NCBI RefSeq assembly: GCF_029784135.1
Contig: NC_073745.1
Span: 243,253,624-243,317,623, forward strand
DNA from: Toxorhynchites rutilus septentrionalis
Lineage: Eukaryota > Arthropoda > Insecta > Diptera > Culicidae
DNA length: 64,000 nt
Reading direction: 5' to 3'
In this document: positions 32,341 to 42,904 of the stretch, piece after piece
Numbering within the stretch: the stretch's first letter is position 1
Layout of the letters: every line of letters starts with the position of its first letter
Position numbers and translations under genes: made by a program
The notes under the pieces: model-generated
The model's input: only the letters and a program-made list of their open reading frames with translations
Database searches by the model: none
Told to the model about the DNA's origin: nothing

Positions 32341-32951
32341 CGTTCGAGAGTGGAATTTAATGTGATAAAACCAGGCCCCGGCCAAGAGGATATGGTCCCC
32401 GAGTCACTATCGGTGAGCTCAAGGCAGATCTATGTAACAAGGTGCGCCCATTCGCTAATCATAATTAACTCGAAACAATTGTGAAGTCGCGAAAAATTTA
32501 AAGAAGGCAGTTTTGCAATCTTTAAATTTGAATGGAGTTATTCGATTACTTAAAACACGACGCTCTCATAACCTTATATATTTCACAACACACAACATTT
32601 ACAAAAACTCGCCATTATAATATAAAATCATCATCAGACACAATTCCAGTTCAATATTACGTAATACTGTATTGCATAAAATACATATTCGAAATAGAAA
32701 AGTAAATTTTCATGCATTATTTTTTATTATAGAAGTGTGTTAATGTCATCCTGTAAATTAATGGCTGTAGAGTGGTTTTCACATTTTGACCCACCTGGCA
32801 GTATGATAAGCGCCTTGATTTACACCAGCTTGAGAGTTTGGCAGTTCTCGCGAGTGACAGTGTCACGGACATGTTTGACGCTGTCAAATGCTGTGTATTA
32901 GTATATGGATGCCCTAAGGCTGGATAAAACACACTCCTACATCGTCTTCTA
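32341..32951. other. Unassigned, with a short Helitron scrap at 32600-32650
   Basis: AAAACTCGCCATTATAATAT and CAGACACAATTCCAGTTC (minus-orientation Helitron interior) are the only recognised parts. Confidence 0.4.
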
Positions 32952-33357
32952 TCTATATAAATAAAAATGGATCGCCGAATGTGTTAATAAGAGCAAAACG
33001 CGTGTCACACCTCTGCGTGTGACGAACCTTTAGTCCAACAACCTTGAATCGATTTTGGAGAGCCGCACCCTATTAGCTGTCATGTGAAGAAAAAATAATC
33101 AAATCAGTAAAAGTAAAAGAAATCAGCTAGCTTGTGCAGGTAAATAATTTATCTTGAATTTCTTCGAATTTGTAAGAATACTTTATCCATTTGAATCCAG
33201 CTTAAAATTTGTATTAGCTATTGAAAAAAGATCAACTTTGCGTAGTGCGAGTATAGGACGACACTAAACGTGAGTAGGCAAGCCGAATTGAAAAAATGTA
33301 AAAAAAACTAACCTATTTGTTTTTCCCATGAAGGGATTTTTTAACTTTCCTAAATAA

Positions 33358-36300
33358 AGTTCAAAGAACCGGAATTCTGGCCTAACTGGAGCAAACGTTT
33401 CACCATCGGAGAAATTTCTCCGGGAGCAAGTCCAACAACTGCAGGAGAAGCTAGAGAAACAGCAGCTACTATTCGAGAGCGTTTTGCGGGAAAGAGAGCA
33501 CTTCGATGCACTGAAGGCTCAGCAAAAGAAATGTAAAGAGGAGCTAGGACCGAAAGAACCGCGATCGGATGAAATAATGCAAGACCAGTATGGTGCCAAA
33601 GTTACCGGAGCTATAAAAAAGACAAGTGCTATGACTTTGTCCACTCCAGAACAGGAAGAGATTCTGTTCGCAAAGGAGCTCGAACTGCTCGAAGAAAAGC
33701 AAGCTATGGAAAGAAAACATCTGGAGGAGAAAAGTGCGTTATTACAAAGGTTTCACAGTCGCAATGCTGAGACCACACGCAGGAAATCTACCGAGCTCGA
33801 TCCCAGAATAACAGATTTCCGTTCAATGCGCGATTATATCGATCCTGTTGTGCAACACATATTACCACCCAATTCCGATTTCGAACTTAGTCGAAGACAA
33901 CTTGCAGCCCGTCAAGCGGTAACCCGTGACTTGCCAACGTTCTCCGGCAATCCAGAAGAGTGGCCGCTTTTTATAGCTAGTTTCCAGAGCTCGACCAGAA
34001 TGTGTGGATATAGTGACGAGGAAAACATGCTGCGGCTTCAGCGAAGCCTCAAAGGAAAGGCATTAGACGCGGTGCGATGTCGACTATTACACCCGTCAAA
34101 CGTCCCTGGGGTGATCTCGACATTGCGGACTCTATTTGGAAGACCCGAGATAATCGTCCATTCGCTTATCAGCAAAATTAGAGAGATGCCGTCACCGAAA
34201 GCGGAGAAATTGAATACGGTTATAGATTTTGGAGTGGCCGTTCAAAACGTGTGCGCGACTATCACGGCATCTGGGCTCGATGAATATTTATGCAACGTTG
34301 CACTGTTGCAGGAGCTCACCGAACGATTACCGGCTACTATCAAACTCAGCTGGGCGTATCACAGACAAACAAAAGACAAAGTGACATTGTCTGATTTCGC
34401 GGAGTGGCTTGGTAAGTTGGTGGAAGCCGCGAGCATCGTGTCAGTTCCTTCATTGAGCCTTTCGAAATCGGAAAAACGGAGCCGCAATTACATTAACGTC
34501 CATTTGGAAGATGATGAAAACTCAGATGACAACGAAACCTCGATGAAACCCTCATTTGCTCCACGCAGGGAATGTACATTATGTCAGGACAACTGCAGCG
34601 GTCTAGAGAAATGTCAAAGATTCCTGAACATGAACGTCGGCGCTCGTTGGACTGTGATTAAAGAACAAAAATTGTGTAAGAAATGCCTACAGAAGCATTT
34701 TGGAGCGTGTGGAGTAAAAGCTCAATGCGGTAAAAATGGATGTACATATATGCATAACCAACTGCTACACGAAGACGCCAGGTACAATCGATCAGTTGCT
34801 CCTCAATCGAATGCAGCGAGTTCGGTGCAAAGCTGTAACACTCACCTGAAGCCTAATGGACACGTTCTTTTCCGTTATATTCCTGTGACGGTTCACGCTC
34901 AAGGGAAAACAGTGAACACGTATGCTTTCCTCGACGATGGTTCGTCAGCCACATTCATGGAGGCGAGTTTGATGAAGGAATTAGATCTCGAAGGCACGCC
35001 CCACCCATTGTGTTTGAATTGGACGGGCGGACAACGAAGAGAGGAAAACGGTTCAGTGAAACTTGCACTGAAGATTTCCGGAACTCAGAATCAGAATAAG
35101 ATATATGTACTTCCAAAAGTGCATACTGTTCGAAACTTGTCTCTCCCACGACAGTCGGTTTCGGTACCGGAGTTGACGTATAGCTACAGCTACCTAGGAG
35201 GACTGCCCTTGGAGTCATACGAGCAAGTATCACCGAGAATCCTTATTGGTATCGACAACTGCCATCTGGGCCACGCGCTGGCCAGCCGTGAGGGAATGAA
35301 CCATCAACCTATTGCATCCAAAACACGCCTCGGTTGGGTTGTGTACGGCCTGTGCGTGACAACAGCCGGAACAGTCTGCGCCAGCTCGGACTACAAAGGG
35401 CATCACAATTTTCACATCTGTTCATGTCAACGGGACGATAAAATGAATGCTGAATTGAAAGAATATTTCTCGATCGATTCTCTCGGAATTTATAAGACAA
35501 ACAAATCGTTGCTGTCCAAAGACGACGAACGCGCCTTGAACTTGCTCTCCACGGAAACGCTACTGAAGGGAACTCGTTACGAAACCTGTTTGCTGTGGCG
35601 TACGGATCAGACTCGCTTACCAGATAACAAGACACTGGCTCTACGACGGCTAATTTGCTTGGAGAAACGGATGAACCGTGATGCGGATCTGGCTGAATCA
35701 ATGCGAACGAAGATTGCTGAGTATGAGCAAAACGGGTACATCAGACGTTTATCGCCGAATGAGATTTCGGAAGCACACCCCCGGACATGGTACTTGCCAA
35801 TATTTCCAGTCGTCAATCCGAACAAACCCGGCAAATTCCGAATCGTCTGGGACGCAGCAGCCGCTGTAAAAGGAATATCGTTGAACTCTGTTTTACTTAC
35901 TGGTCCGGATCAGCTAGCATCACTGTTGTCCGTGCTTCACAGATTCCGTGAGTTTCGTTACGCAGTCACTGGTGACATTCGTGAGATGTTCCACCAAGTA
36001 CTAGTGAAGGAGGAGGATCAACACAGGCAGCGGTTCCTATGGCGGAACGGAGACAGCAGTCGTGAGCCGGACGTCTACGTAATGAGAGTAATGACATTCG
36101 GTGCGGCGTGCTCTCCCAGCTGCGCAGCATACGTAAAAAACCACAATGCCGACAAGTTCCAGCAGCAATTTCCACGAGCGACAGAATGCATAAAATACGA
36201 TCACTACGTCGATGATATGCTGACGAGCGTCGAGAATGAAGATGAAGCAGTGAAGCTGGCCACTGAAGTGCGCTACGTTCATTCACAAGCGGGGTTCCAT

Positions 36301-38874
36301 ATACGTAATTGGCTATCTAACTCAAGCGCAATCCTGGAGCGCCTGCATGACGGAGAACCAACAGAAAAAGATTTAAACCTCACCGCAGAGATGGCCACAG
36401 AAAAGGTGCTCGGTATGTGGTGGTGCACAGCTACCGACAATTTTACATTCAAGCTCTCAACAAAACACGATCCAGAGCTACTCGCAGGATTAAGAACCCC
36501 AACGAAAAGGGAGGTTCTGAAGACATTGATGTCGATATACGATCCGATGGGCCTCATAGCAAACTTTCTTATGCACTTGAAAATCCTACTGCAGGATATA
36601 TGGAGGTCTGGTATAGCTTGGGATGACCAAATCCCATCGTTGCTGGAGGATAAGTGGAAGTTATGGATCCGAATTCTTCCAAATGTAAAAGCAGTGCAGA
36701 TTCCTCGCTGTTACCGCCATCTAACTTCGTCAACAGATACCAACCGGGTCCAGTTACACATGTTCGTCGATTCGAGTGAAAAAGGACTAGCAGCTGTTGC
36801 TTATTTCAGATTCGAAGAGGATGGAAAAATCGAATGCGCGCTGATAGGATCAAAAACACGTGTTGCGCCACTGAAATATCTTTCCATTCCCCGCCTTGAG
36901 CTACAGGCTGCTGTTGTGGGGGCACGCTTAGCCGACAGTATCGTCAAATCTCATCGATTGGTAATAGCGAAACGTTTTTTCTGGACAGATTCGCGAGATG
37001 TCATGTGCTGGCTCCGATCAGATCACCGGCGGTACAGTTCTTTCGTGGCATCCAGGATCGGAGAACTCTTGGAAACAACAGATGTGGCTGAATGGAAATG
37101 GCTTTCTACTCGTCTCAACGTGGCTGATGAAGGTACTAAGTGGCAGAAATTGCCAGATTTTAATCCAACTAGCCGTTGGTACCGTGGACCATCCTTTTTG
37201 TGGGAGCCAGAAAACAATTGGCCAGTGGACAATACTGATCCAGGAACAACGAAAGAGGAACTCCGTACGCATATGCTACATCATACTGTGGAAGAACCAA
37301 TTATTTGTTTCCAGAATTATAAACAGTGGACACGGTTGCTCAGAACCATGGCGTTTGTCTTCCGATATCGCGCAAATCTACAACGTAAGGTACGAAAAGA
37401 AGGTCTGGAACTTGGACCGCTCACTCAAAGCGAATTACATAACGCGGAACAGTTCATCTACCGACAAGTACAGCGAGAAATGTTTCCAGATGAAATTCGC
37501 ATTTTGACTGCCGCTGGCTCGGAAGCCAATGTACTTAAGACCGTCTTGCCGACATCCAGCTCTTTGTATAAATTAACGCCGGTTATCGATGTTCACGGTG
37601 TATTACGTATGCGTGGTCGCGTGGACGCCTGCCAATTCATCGATGAAAGTAGTAAACGTCCGATCCTTCTTCCGAAACGCCACTACCTCACTAGCTTAGT
37701 GATAACAGATTACCACGAAAGATATCGACATTTAAATCATCAGACGGCCCTGAATGGAATTCGTCAGAAATATTATATTCCGCAGCTAAGGTCTGAATAC
37801 AACCGTGCTCGACGTAATTGCCAATACTGTAAGATAAATTTTGCTAAACCACAGACCCCTATAATGGGAGATCTTCCAGCTGCGCGGCTCGCGGCATTCT
37901 CTAGACCATTTGCGCATACCGGAATAGACTATTTCGGCCCGCTTCTTGTTGCAGTTGGTAGACGGGTCGAAAAGCGATGGGGTGTATTATTCACCTGTAT
38001 GACCATTAGAGCCATACACATAGAAATCGCTCACACTATGACGACTGACTCCTGTATCCTGGCTGTGCGGAATTTTATAGCGCGCCGTGGAGCACCCATC
38101 GAGTTTTTGTCCGACCGCGGAACAAATTTTATAGGCGCCAATCGAGAGTTACTTGAAGCTTTAAAGCAAGTTGATCAAAATGAAGTAATGACCTATTTCG
38201 TCACACCAAATACTGCCTGGAAATTTAATCCACCAGCATCTCCACACTTTGGGGGCTGCTGGGAACGATTAATACAATCGGTCAAAAAGCTGCTCGATCA
38301 ATTTAAACCACAACGTACGCTTTCCGACGAAATTCTTAGGAACGTATTAATGGAGATCGAGATGATGGTTAACTCTCGTCCGCTCACCCACATACCGTTG
38401 GATGACGCAGAAGCTTCCCCATTAACACCTAACCACTTTTTGTTAGGCTCGTTTGACGGCAACAAACCACCGATCGCGTATGATGACGGAGTCTCTACCA
38501 TCAAGCAGTCGTGGAAAACGTCACAAGTCTACGCCAACAATCTCTGGAAGAAGTGGATTTCAGAATACCTCCCAACGTTGACACGACGAACTAAATGGTT
38601 CAAGCCCGTAAGACCAATTCAGTTGGGTGACGTAGTTGTCATCGTGGACAGCGCTCTGCCGCGCAATGTATGGCCAAAGGGACGCGTTATAGGAGTGGTG
38701 CAGGCTAAAGACGGTCAGGTGAGACGAGTGACGGTACAAACTACGAATGGGATCCTCGAGAGGCCAGCGGTAAAGATTGCTGTGCTGGACGTAGGTTCTG
38801 GAGATAGTAAGCCACCCGAAGACGTGTGCCGTACGGGGGGGAATGTCACACCTCTGCGTGTGACGAACCTTTAG
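33358..38874 (+). CDS. gag-pol: BEL/Pao Gag-Pol polyprotein
   Basis: One frame of about 1800 codons, opening after TAA at 33355. I find no clear ATG at the front. Order: N-terminal coiled coil (QVQQLQEKLEKQQLLF), DUF1759-type gag (LPTFSGNPEEWPLF), Cys/His cluster (CTLCQDNC, CKKCLQKHFGAC, CGKNGC), protease (AFLDDGSSATF), reverse transcriptase (PGKFRIVWDAAA, GDIREMFHQVLV, catalytic DHYVDDMLTS), RNase H (MFVDSSEKGLAAVAYF, WTDSRDVMCWL), integrase finger (HRHLNHQ..CQYCK is the pattern), core Asp in THTGIDYFGP-like AHTGIDYFGP, Asp in LSDRGTNFIG, Glu in GGCWERLIQ. All key residues are seen and no stop occurs, so the coding part appears intact. The last 10 codons run into the 3' LTR. Confidence 0.9.
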   Translation, partial: SSKNRNSGLTGANVSPSEKFLREQVQQLQEKLEKQQLLFESVLREREHFDALKAQQKKCKEELGPKEPRSDEIMQDQYGAKVTGAIKKTSAMTLSTPEQEEILFAKELELLEEKQAMERKHLEEKSALLQRFHSRNAETTRRKSTELDPRITDFRSMRDYIDPVVQHILPPNSDFELSRRQLAARQAVTRDLPTFSGNPEEWPLFIASFQSSTRMCGYSDEENMLRLQRSLKGKALDAVRCRLLHPSNVPGVISTLRTLFGRPEIIVHSLISKIREMPSPKAEKLNTVIDFGVAVQNVCATITASGLDEYLCNVALLQELTERLPATIKLSWAYHRQTKDKVTLSDFAEWLGKLVEAASIVSVPSLSLSKSEKRSRNYINVHLEDDENSDDNETSMKPSFAPRRECTLCQDNCSGLEKCQRFLNMNVGARWTVIKEQKLCKKCLQKHFGACGVKAQCGKNGCTYMHNQLLHEDARYNRSVAPQSNAASSVQSCNTHLKPNGHVLFRYIPVTVHAQGKTVNTYAFLDDGSSATFMEASLMKELDLEGTPHPLCLNWTGGQRREENGSVKLALKISGTQNQNKIYVLPKVHTVRNLSLPRQSVSVPELTYSYSYLGGLPLESYEQVSPRILIGIDNCHLGHALASREGMNHQPIASKTRLGWVVYGLCVTTAGTVCASSDYKGHHNFHICSCQRDDKMNAELKEYFSIDSLGIYKTNKSLLSKDDERALNLLSTETLLKGTRYETCLLWRTDQTRLPDNKTLALRRLICLEKRMNRDADLAESMRTKIAEYEQNGYIRRLSPNEISEAHPRTWYLPIFPVVNPNKPGKFRIVWDAAAAVKGISLNSVLLTGPDQLASLLSVLHRFREFRYAVTGDIREMFHQVLVKEEDQHRQRFLWRNGDSSREPDVYVMRVMTFGAACSPSCAAYVKNHNADKFQQQFPRATECIKYDHYVDDMLTSVENEDEAVKLATEVRYVHSQAGFHIRNWLSNSSAILERLHDGEPTEKDLNLTAEMATEKVLGMWWCTATDNFTFKLSTKHDPELLAGLRTPTKREVLKTLMSIYDPMGLIANFLMHLKILLQDIWRSGIAWDDQIPSLLEDKWKLWIRILPNVKAVQIPRCYRHLTSSTDTNRVQLHMFVDSSEKGLAAVAYFRFEEDGKIECALIGSKTRVAPLKYLSIPRLELQAAVVGARLADSIVKSHRLVIAKRFFWTDSRDVMCWLRSDHRRYSSFVASRIGELLETTDVAEWKWLSTRLNVADEGTKWQKLPDFNPTSRWYRGPSFLWEPENNWPVDNTDPGTTKEELRTHMLHHTVEEPIICFQNYKQWTRLLRTMAFVFRYRANLQRKVRKEGLELGPLTQSELHNAEQFIYRQVQREMFPDEIRILTAAGSEANVLKTVLPTSSSLYKLTPVIDVHGVLRMRGRVDACQFIDESSKRPILLPKRHYLTSLVITDYHERYRHLNHQTALNGIRQKYYIPQLRSEYNRARRNCQYCKINFAKPQTPIMGDLPAARLAAFSRPFAHTGIDYFGPLLVAVGRRVEKRWGVLFTCMTIRAIHIEIAHTMTTDSCILAVRNFIARRGAPIEFLSDRGTNFIGANRELLEALKQVDQNEVMTYFVTPNTAWKFNPPASPHFGGCWERLIQSVKKLLDQFKPQRTLSDEILRNVLMEIEMMVNSRPLTHIPLDDAEASPLTPNHFLLGSFDGNKPPIAYDDGVSTIKQSWKTSQVYANNLWKKWISEYLPTLTRRTKWFKPVRPIQLGDVVVIVDSALPRNVWPKGRVIGVVQAKDGQVRRVTVQTTNGILERPAVKIAVLDVGSGDSKPPEDVCRTGGNVTPLRVTNL
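38835..38843 (+). other. Polypurine tract of the BEL/Pao element
   Basis: GGGGGGAA directly before the TGTCACACC of the right LTR. Confidence 0.7.
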
Positions 38875-39009
38875 TCCAACAACCTTGAATCGATTTTGGA
38901 GAGCCGCACCCTATTAGCTGTCATGTGAAGAAAAAATAATCAAATCAGTAAAAGTAAAAGAAATCAGCTAGCTTGTGCAGGTAAATAATTTATCTTGAAT
39001 TTCTTCGAA

Positions 39010-39552
39010 GGATTTTTTGATAGTTTGAGACCCTTCCCCATCTCTAAGGTGGGGATGGTCTGCCGTACAAATGAAACAAAAATTTATGCATAGCTCGAGA
39101 ACTAATCAAATTTGGCATGTGGTGATTTCAGGATTAATGAATGTTTCTATGGTAGTTTGTGACCCCTCCCCCTCTCTAAAACCTCTATATAGAGGTTTTA
39201 CAGAGCAATAAACGTTTTTATGGAGGTTCGTCACTCCTCCCCCTATCGATAGGGGAAAGGGGCTGGCATACAAATGAAACTCAAATTTTTGCATTACTTG
39301 AGAACTAATCAAACAAATGTAACCAATTGAAATGTGAGGATTTTACAGTACAATAAATATTCCTTTGATGGTGTGACACTCCTCCCTTCTCTGCAAAAGA
39401 AAGAGATTTAAATATCACACATATTTCAACCAACCAGGCATAACAAATGAAAATTCTCGGAAAACACCGAAGGAAAATGAGAAAATGCGGAAAATTGAAT
39501 TACCATATATAATTACATCATGGTAAGCGTAGTTAGTCCATTTGATGTTTGA
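39010..39552 (+). repeat. Helitron array units, plus orientation
   Basis: Repeated TAGTTTGTGACCCCTCCCCC, ACAAATGAAAC and GAGAACTAATCAAA pieces, then the family interior up to TTAGTCCATTTGATGTTTG. These are diverged units of the array at 27195. Confidence 0.65.
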
Positions 39553-39750
39553 TATCTATATAAATGAAAATTTATCGCCAAATGTGTTGGTAAGCGTAAA
39601 ACTCGAGAAAGGAATCCTCCGATTTGAGCTATTTTTATTTATTTTATTATATTTTTATATCAAACATGAATTCCATGAAACGGAGAAGCATGTTATTGGC
39701 AAGTGATTGAAGAATCTTGAACGAGAATTGTGAATATTATACGAAAATAG

Positions 39751-42491
39751 GAGACCTGGCTAGACGACCGTATTTTCTCCCCACAACTTTTTGGAAACAC
39801 ATTTACCGTTTACCGAAACGATCGCAATCCCGGCAATAGCTCCAAATCACGTGGTGGTGGGGTTTTGATAGCTGTCGCATCTAGGTTGGGCGGTTTTATT
39901 GGTCCCACTCCGGTGTGTGACACTCTAGAACAGCTTTGGGTTAAAATCCGGATGAAAGGTTTAGTCGTAAGTATCGGCGTAATCTATTTACCACCCGATA
40001 AGAGAGCTGATCTCAACTGTGTCGAGAAACACATTGATTTCGCTGGAGCCGTTATGTATCAGCTTGAAGCACAGGACGTTGCATTCGCGCGGCGACTACA
40101 ACCAGTCTGGTTTAGTGTGGAACATCTCGTCGAACGCCCTACCTTCCATCGACTGCTTACGATCACGTTTTTCAGCTGCTTCTTCGGCCTTACTCGATGG
40201 ATTCTGTTTTCTTGGACTTACGCAGATCAATTCAGTGTTGAACAGGAATGGCCGCTTGCTCGATCTAGTGCTAGCGAATGATGCTTCATTATCAAGGTGC
40301 TCGATTGCCGAGGCCACTGATTCAGTTATCCCGCTCGACATCGATCATCCAGCACTAGAGGTTGACGTCAATCTACTGTCATCAATTGAATTCGAAGTTG
40401 TACCAGATCTGAGCTGCCTCAACTTCCAGAAAGCTAATTTCGCTGCACTACATCAAGCAATATCTCGAGTCGACTGGGAATTTCTGGAGACAATCTAGGA
40501 CATGGACGCTGCCGTTGCCAGGTTTACCGATATTATTACTCGTATCATCGCTGATTGCGTACCAGCGCGGAGGGCTGCACAGAAACCAGCTTGGGGTAAT
40601 AGAAGGTTGAGAGAACTTAAGAGGTTGAGATCCTCTGCTCTCCGGCGTTTTTGTAGGCTGCGCTGTCCACTTGTTAAACAAGAGCTGAACCGGAGGAGCA
40701 ATGAGTACCGCTTGTATAATCGTTTCCTATATAAGCAGTATACGAGGCGAATGCAGAGAAATCTCCGTAGAAACCCAAAGCTGTTCTGGTCTTTCGTCAA
40801 CAGCAAGAGAATGGAAGAAGGATTGCCCATAAACATGTTTTTGGTAAACCGCTCGGCTAACACTGCAATCGAGAAATGCAATCTTTTCGCTGCCCACTTC
40901 AAGCGAGCATTCAATGGCAGTACGTCCTCCGAAATGCAAGTTGCTACTGCCGTTAGAGACACTCGACTCAACGCATTGAATTTCGACATCTTTCGAGTTA
41001 CCAGTGAGGTTGTGGAGGCAGCGATCCGTAAATTAAAGTATTCTACGACCCCCGGGCCTGACGGTATTCCTTCTTGTTTTCTGAAAAAATGCGCCTCGTG
41101 CCTTGCGTACCTTTCATCGGTTCTCTTCGACACCTCTCTACACAAGAGCACGTTTCCCTCGGTATGGAAGCAGTCAATAATGTTCCCAGTGCACAAGAAA
41201 GGAGATAAACGGAACATAGAAATCTACCGAGGAATCACATCACTTTGCGCCTGCTCGAAAGTTTTCGAAATCATCGTCAATGATGCTGTGTTTTCCTGTT
41301 GCAAGAACTATCTATCACAAGATCAGCATGGATTCTTCCCAAAAAGGTCAGTCGCTACCAACTTGGTCGACTTTGTTTCTTTCTGTCTGCGCAGCATGGA
41401 GCAAGGCACTCAGGTGGACGCAGTGTACACAGACCTTAAGGCTGCTTTCGACCGTGTCGATCACAAAATCCTGATAGCAAGGCTGAACAAACTAGGCATT
41501 TCCTCGAGATTCACGATATGGTTGAACTCTTATCTAACAGATCGGTGGATGTGTGTCAAAATTGGATCTGCACAATCTGCGAGTTTCTCCAATCTTTCGG
41601 GAGTGCTTCAAGGAAGCAACCTAGGCCCACTGTTGTTCTCATTGTTCATCACTGAAGTGTCCTTACTACTTCCACCTGGCTGCCGCTTATTTTACGCCGA
41701 TGATGTGAAAATTTATATGGTTATCAGGAACGCTCTTGATTGCTTTAGACTTCAGAACATGGTCGACTGTTTTGAAGAATGGTGCTCAAGAAATATAATA
41801 TCGCTCAGCATCACGAAATGCAGTACTATTTCGTTCCATCGTAAGCTAAAGCCAATTGTGTTTGGCTACTCCATCTATGGTCAAGTTCTGTCGCGAGTAA
41901 GCCATATCCGAGACATTGGAGTGACACTTGATAATGCACTCAGCTTTCGACTGTGAAATAATCGCTAAAGCCAACCGGCAGTTAGGATTCATCCTTAAAA
42001 TTACAAGGGAATTCCGTGATCCATACTCCGTCTCCGATCTCTCTACTGATCGCTAGTTCGATCCATACTGGAGTTTAGCGCAGTTGTATGGTGCCCATTT
42101 CAAGCAAATTGGATTTCAAGGATTGAGTCTGTTCAGCGGAAATTCGTACGACATGCTCTCTGGAACCTTCCGTGGCGGGATCTTCTAAACTTGCCACCAT
42201 ACGAGGCGCGTTGTCAACTTTTGGTACTGGAGACGCTGGAAAGAAGGCGTTTCAACGCTCAAGCTATGTTTGTCGCTAAACTTTTGACCGGAGGAATCGA
42301 CTGCCCTGCACTGTTGACACAAATCAATATTTATGCGCCAGAACGTACTCTTCGTGTCAGCAACTTCCTGCATCTCGAAGGACGCAGTGTGAACTATGCG
42401 TTGCATAATCCTGTCCGTTTCATGTCAGTCCGTTTCAACGAAGTTTTCGACTTATTTGACTTCAATATCTCCTTGGACAACTTTTATAGAC
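39751..42491 (+). pseudogene. Jockey-type LINE, 5'-truncated (endonuclease and RT)
   Basis: It starts inside the endonuclease at ETWLDDR, so it is 5'-truncated. The endonuclease continues with a GGGVLIA block and LGDYNQSG (equivalent of GDFN) but shifts frame near 40080-40100 and ends at a TAG near 40498. The main RT frame (40502-41956) contains TTPGPDGIPSCFLKK, YTDLKAAFDRVDH, SGVLQGSNLGPLLFSLF and the catalytic FYADDVKIY. The C-terminal region continues in shifted frames (PYEARCQLLVLETLERRR at about 42195) until the next LINE interrupts it at 42491. The end of the protein and the 3' UTR reappear at 48971. There is no RNase H. Several lesions make it inactive. Confidence 0.8.
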
Positions 42492-42807
42492 CAGTCAGCT
42501 CGCGCAGTCCGAAGCCGCCGGACGCAAAGTTGTTCGTGTCCGTTATTGTGTTGGAACAATACCGTTATCGGTTTCGCTGAAGTGATTGTGTCGCCCTAAC
42601 GGTGTTTTCTTTATTGCGAGAGTGAAGTGATAAGTAATCACAACCAGCGGGAGGGAGAAGTCCTCCACTGCGGGCGCTGTGAGCGTGTGCCGTTCCATCG
42701 TCATCGTATTGTGGTGCGATACACCATTGCTGTTGTGCCAAGCGATCATCACGTGGTTCGATTGGAGCACCGTTACAAATCATCCGCACCGTGCGCTTTA
42801 AGTATTT

Positions 42808-42812
<5 letters not shown>

Positions 42813-42853
<41 letters not shown>
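42813..42853. repeat. (TA)n microsatellite in the LINE leader
   Basis: About 20 TA units, 50 bp before the ORF1 start. Confidence 0.9.
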
Positions 42854-42856
<3 letters not shown>

Positions 42857-42904
42857 GTTAAGGATTTAAAAAAAAAGAAAAAGTATATTTGTATATCTGC
42901 CATA

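Larger units (their letters stand above)
33003..39009 (+). mobile_element. BEL/Pao LTR retrotransposon, right LTR truncated
   Basis: The left LTR starts at 33003 (TGTCACACCTCTGCG). The first 166 bp recur, by eye without difference, at 38844-39009, preceded by a purine tract (GGGGGGAA). There the copy stops abruptly at TTCTTCGAA and Helitron sequence follows. The left LTR continues further, to somewhere before about 33357; its end and the primer site could not be fixed. One very long frame lies inside. Confidence 0.88.
32952..39552 (+). mobile_element. Helitron with BEL/Pao insertion, rearranged
   Basis: The 5' end is A|TCTATATAAATAAAAATGG at 32952. About 50 bp later the BEL element starts (33003). 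After the BEL element, sequence from 39010 to 39552 is Helitron array and interior on the plus strand. The stretch expected between these points is missing, as is the right part of the BEL LTR, which points to one deletion across that junction. The CTAG end is not present before the next Helitron starts at 39555. Confidence 0.65.

Noticed and set aside
34955..37507. Many minus-strand and alternative-frame ORFs under the BEL polyprotein
   Set aside because: They are shadows of one continuous frame with all expected retroelement domains.
40019..40498. Separate small host gene
   Set aside because: The translation contains LINE endonuclease blocks in frames adjoining the RT frame of the Jockey-type element.
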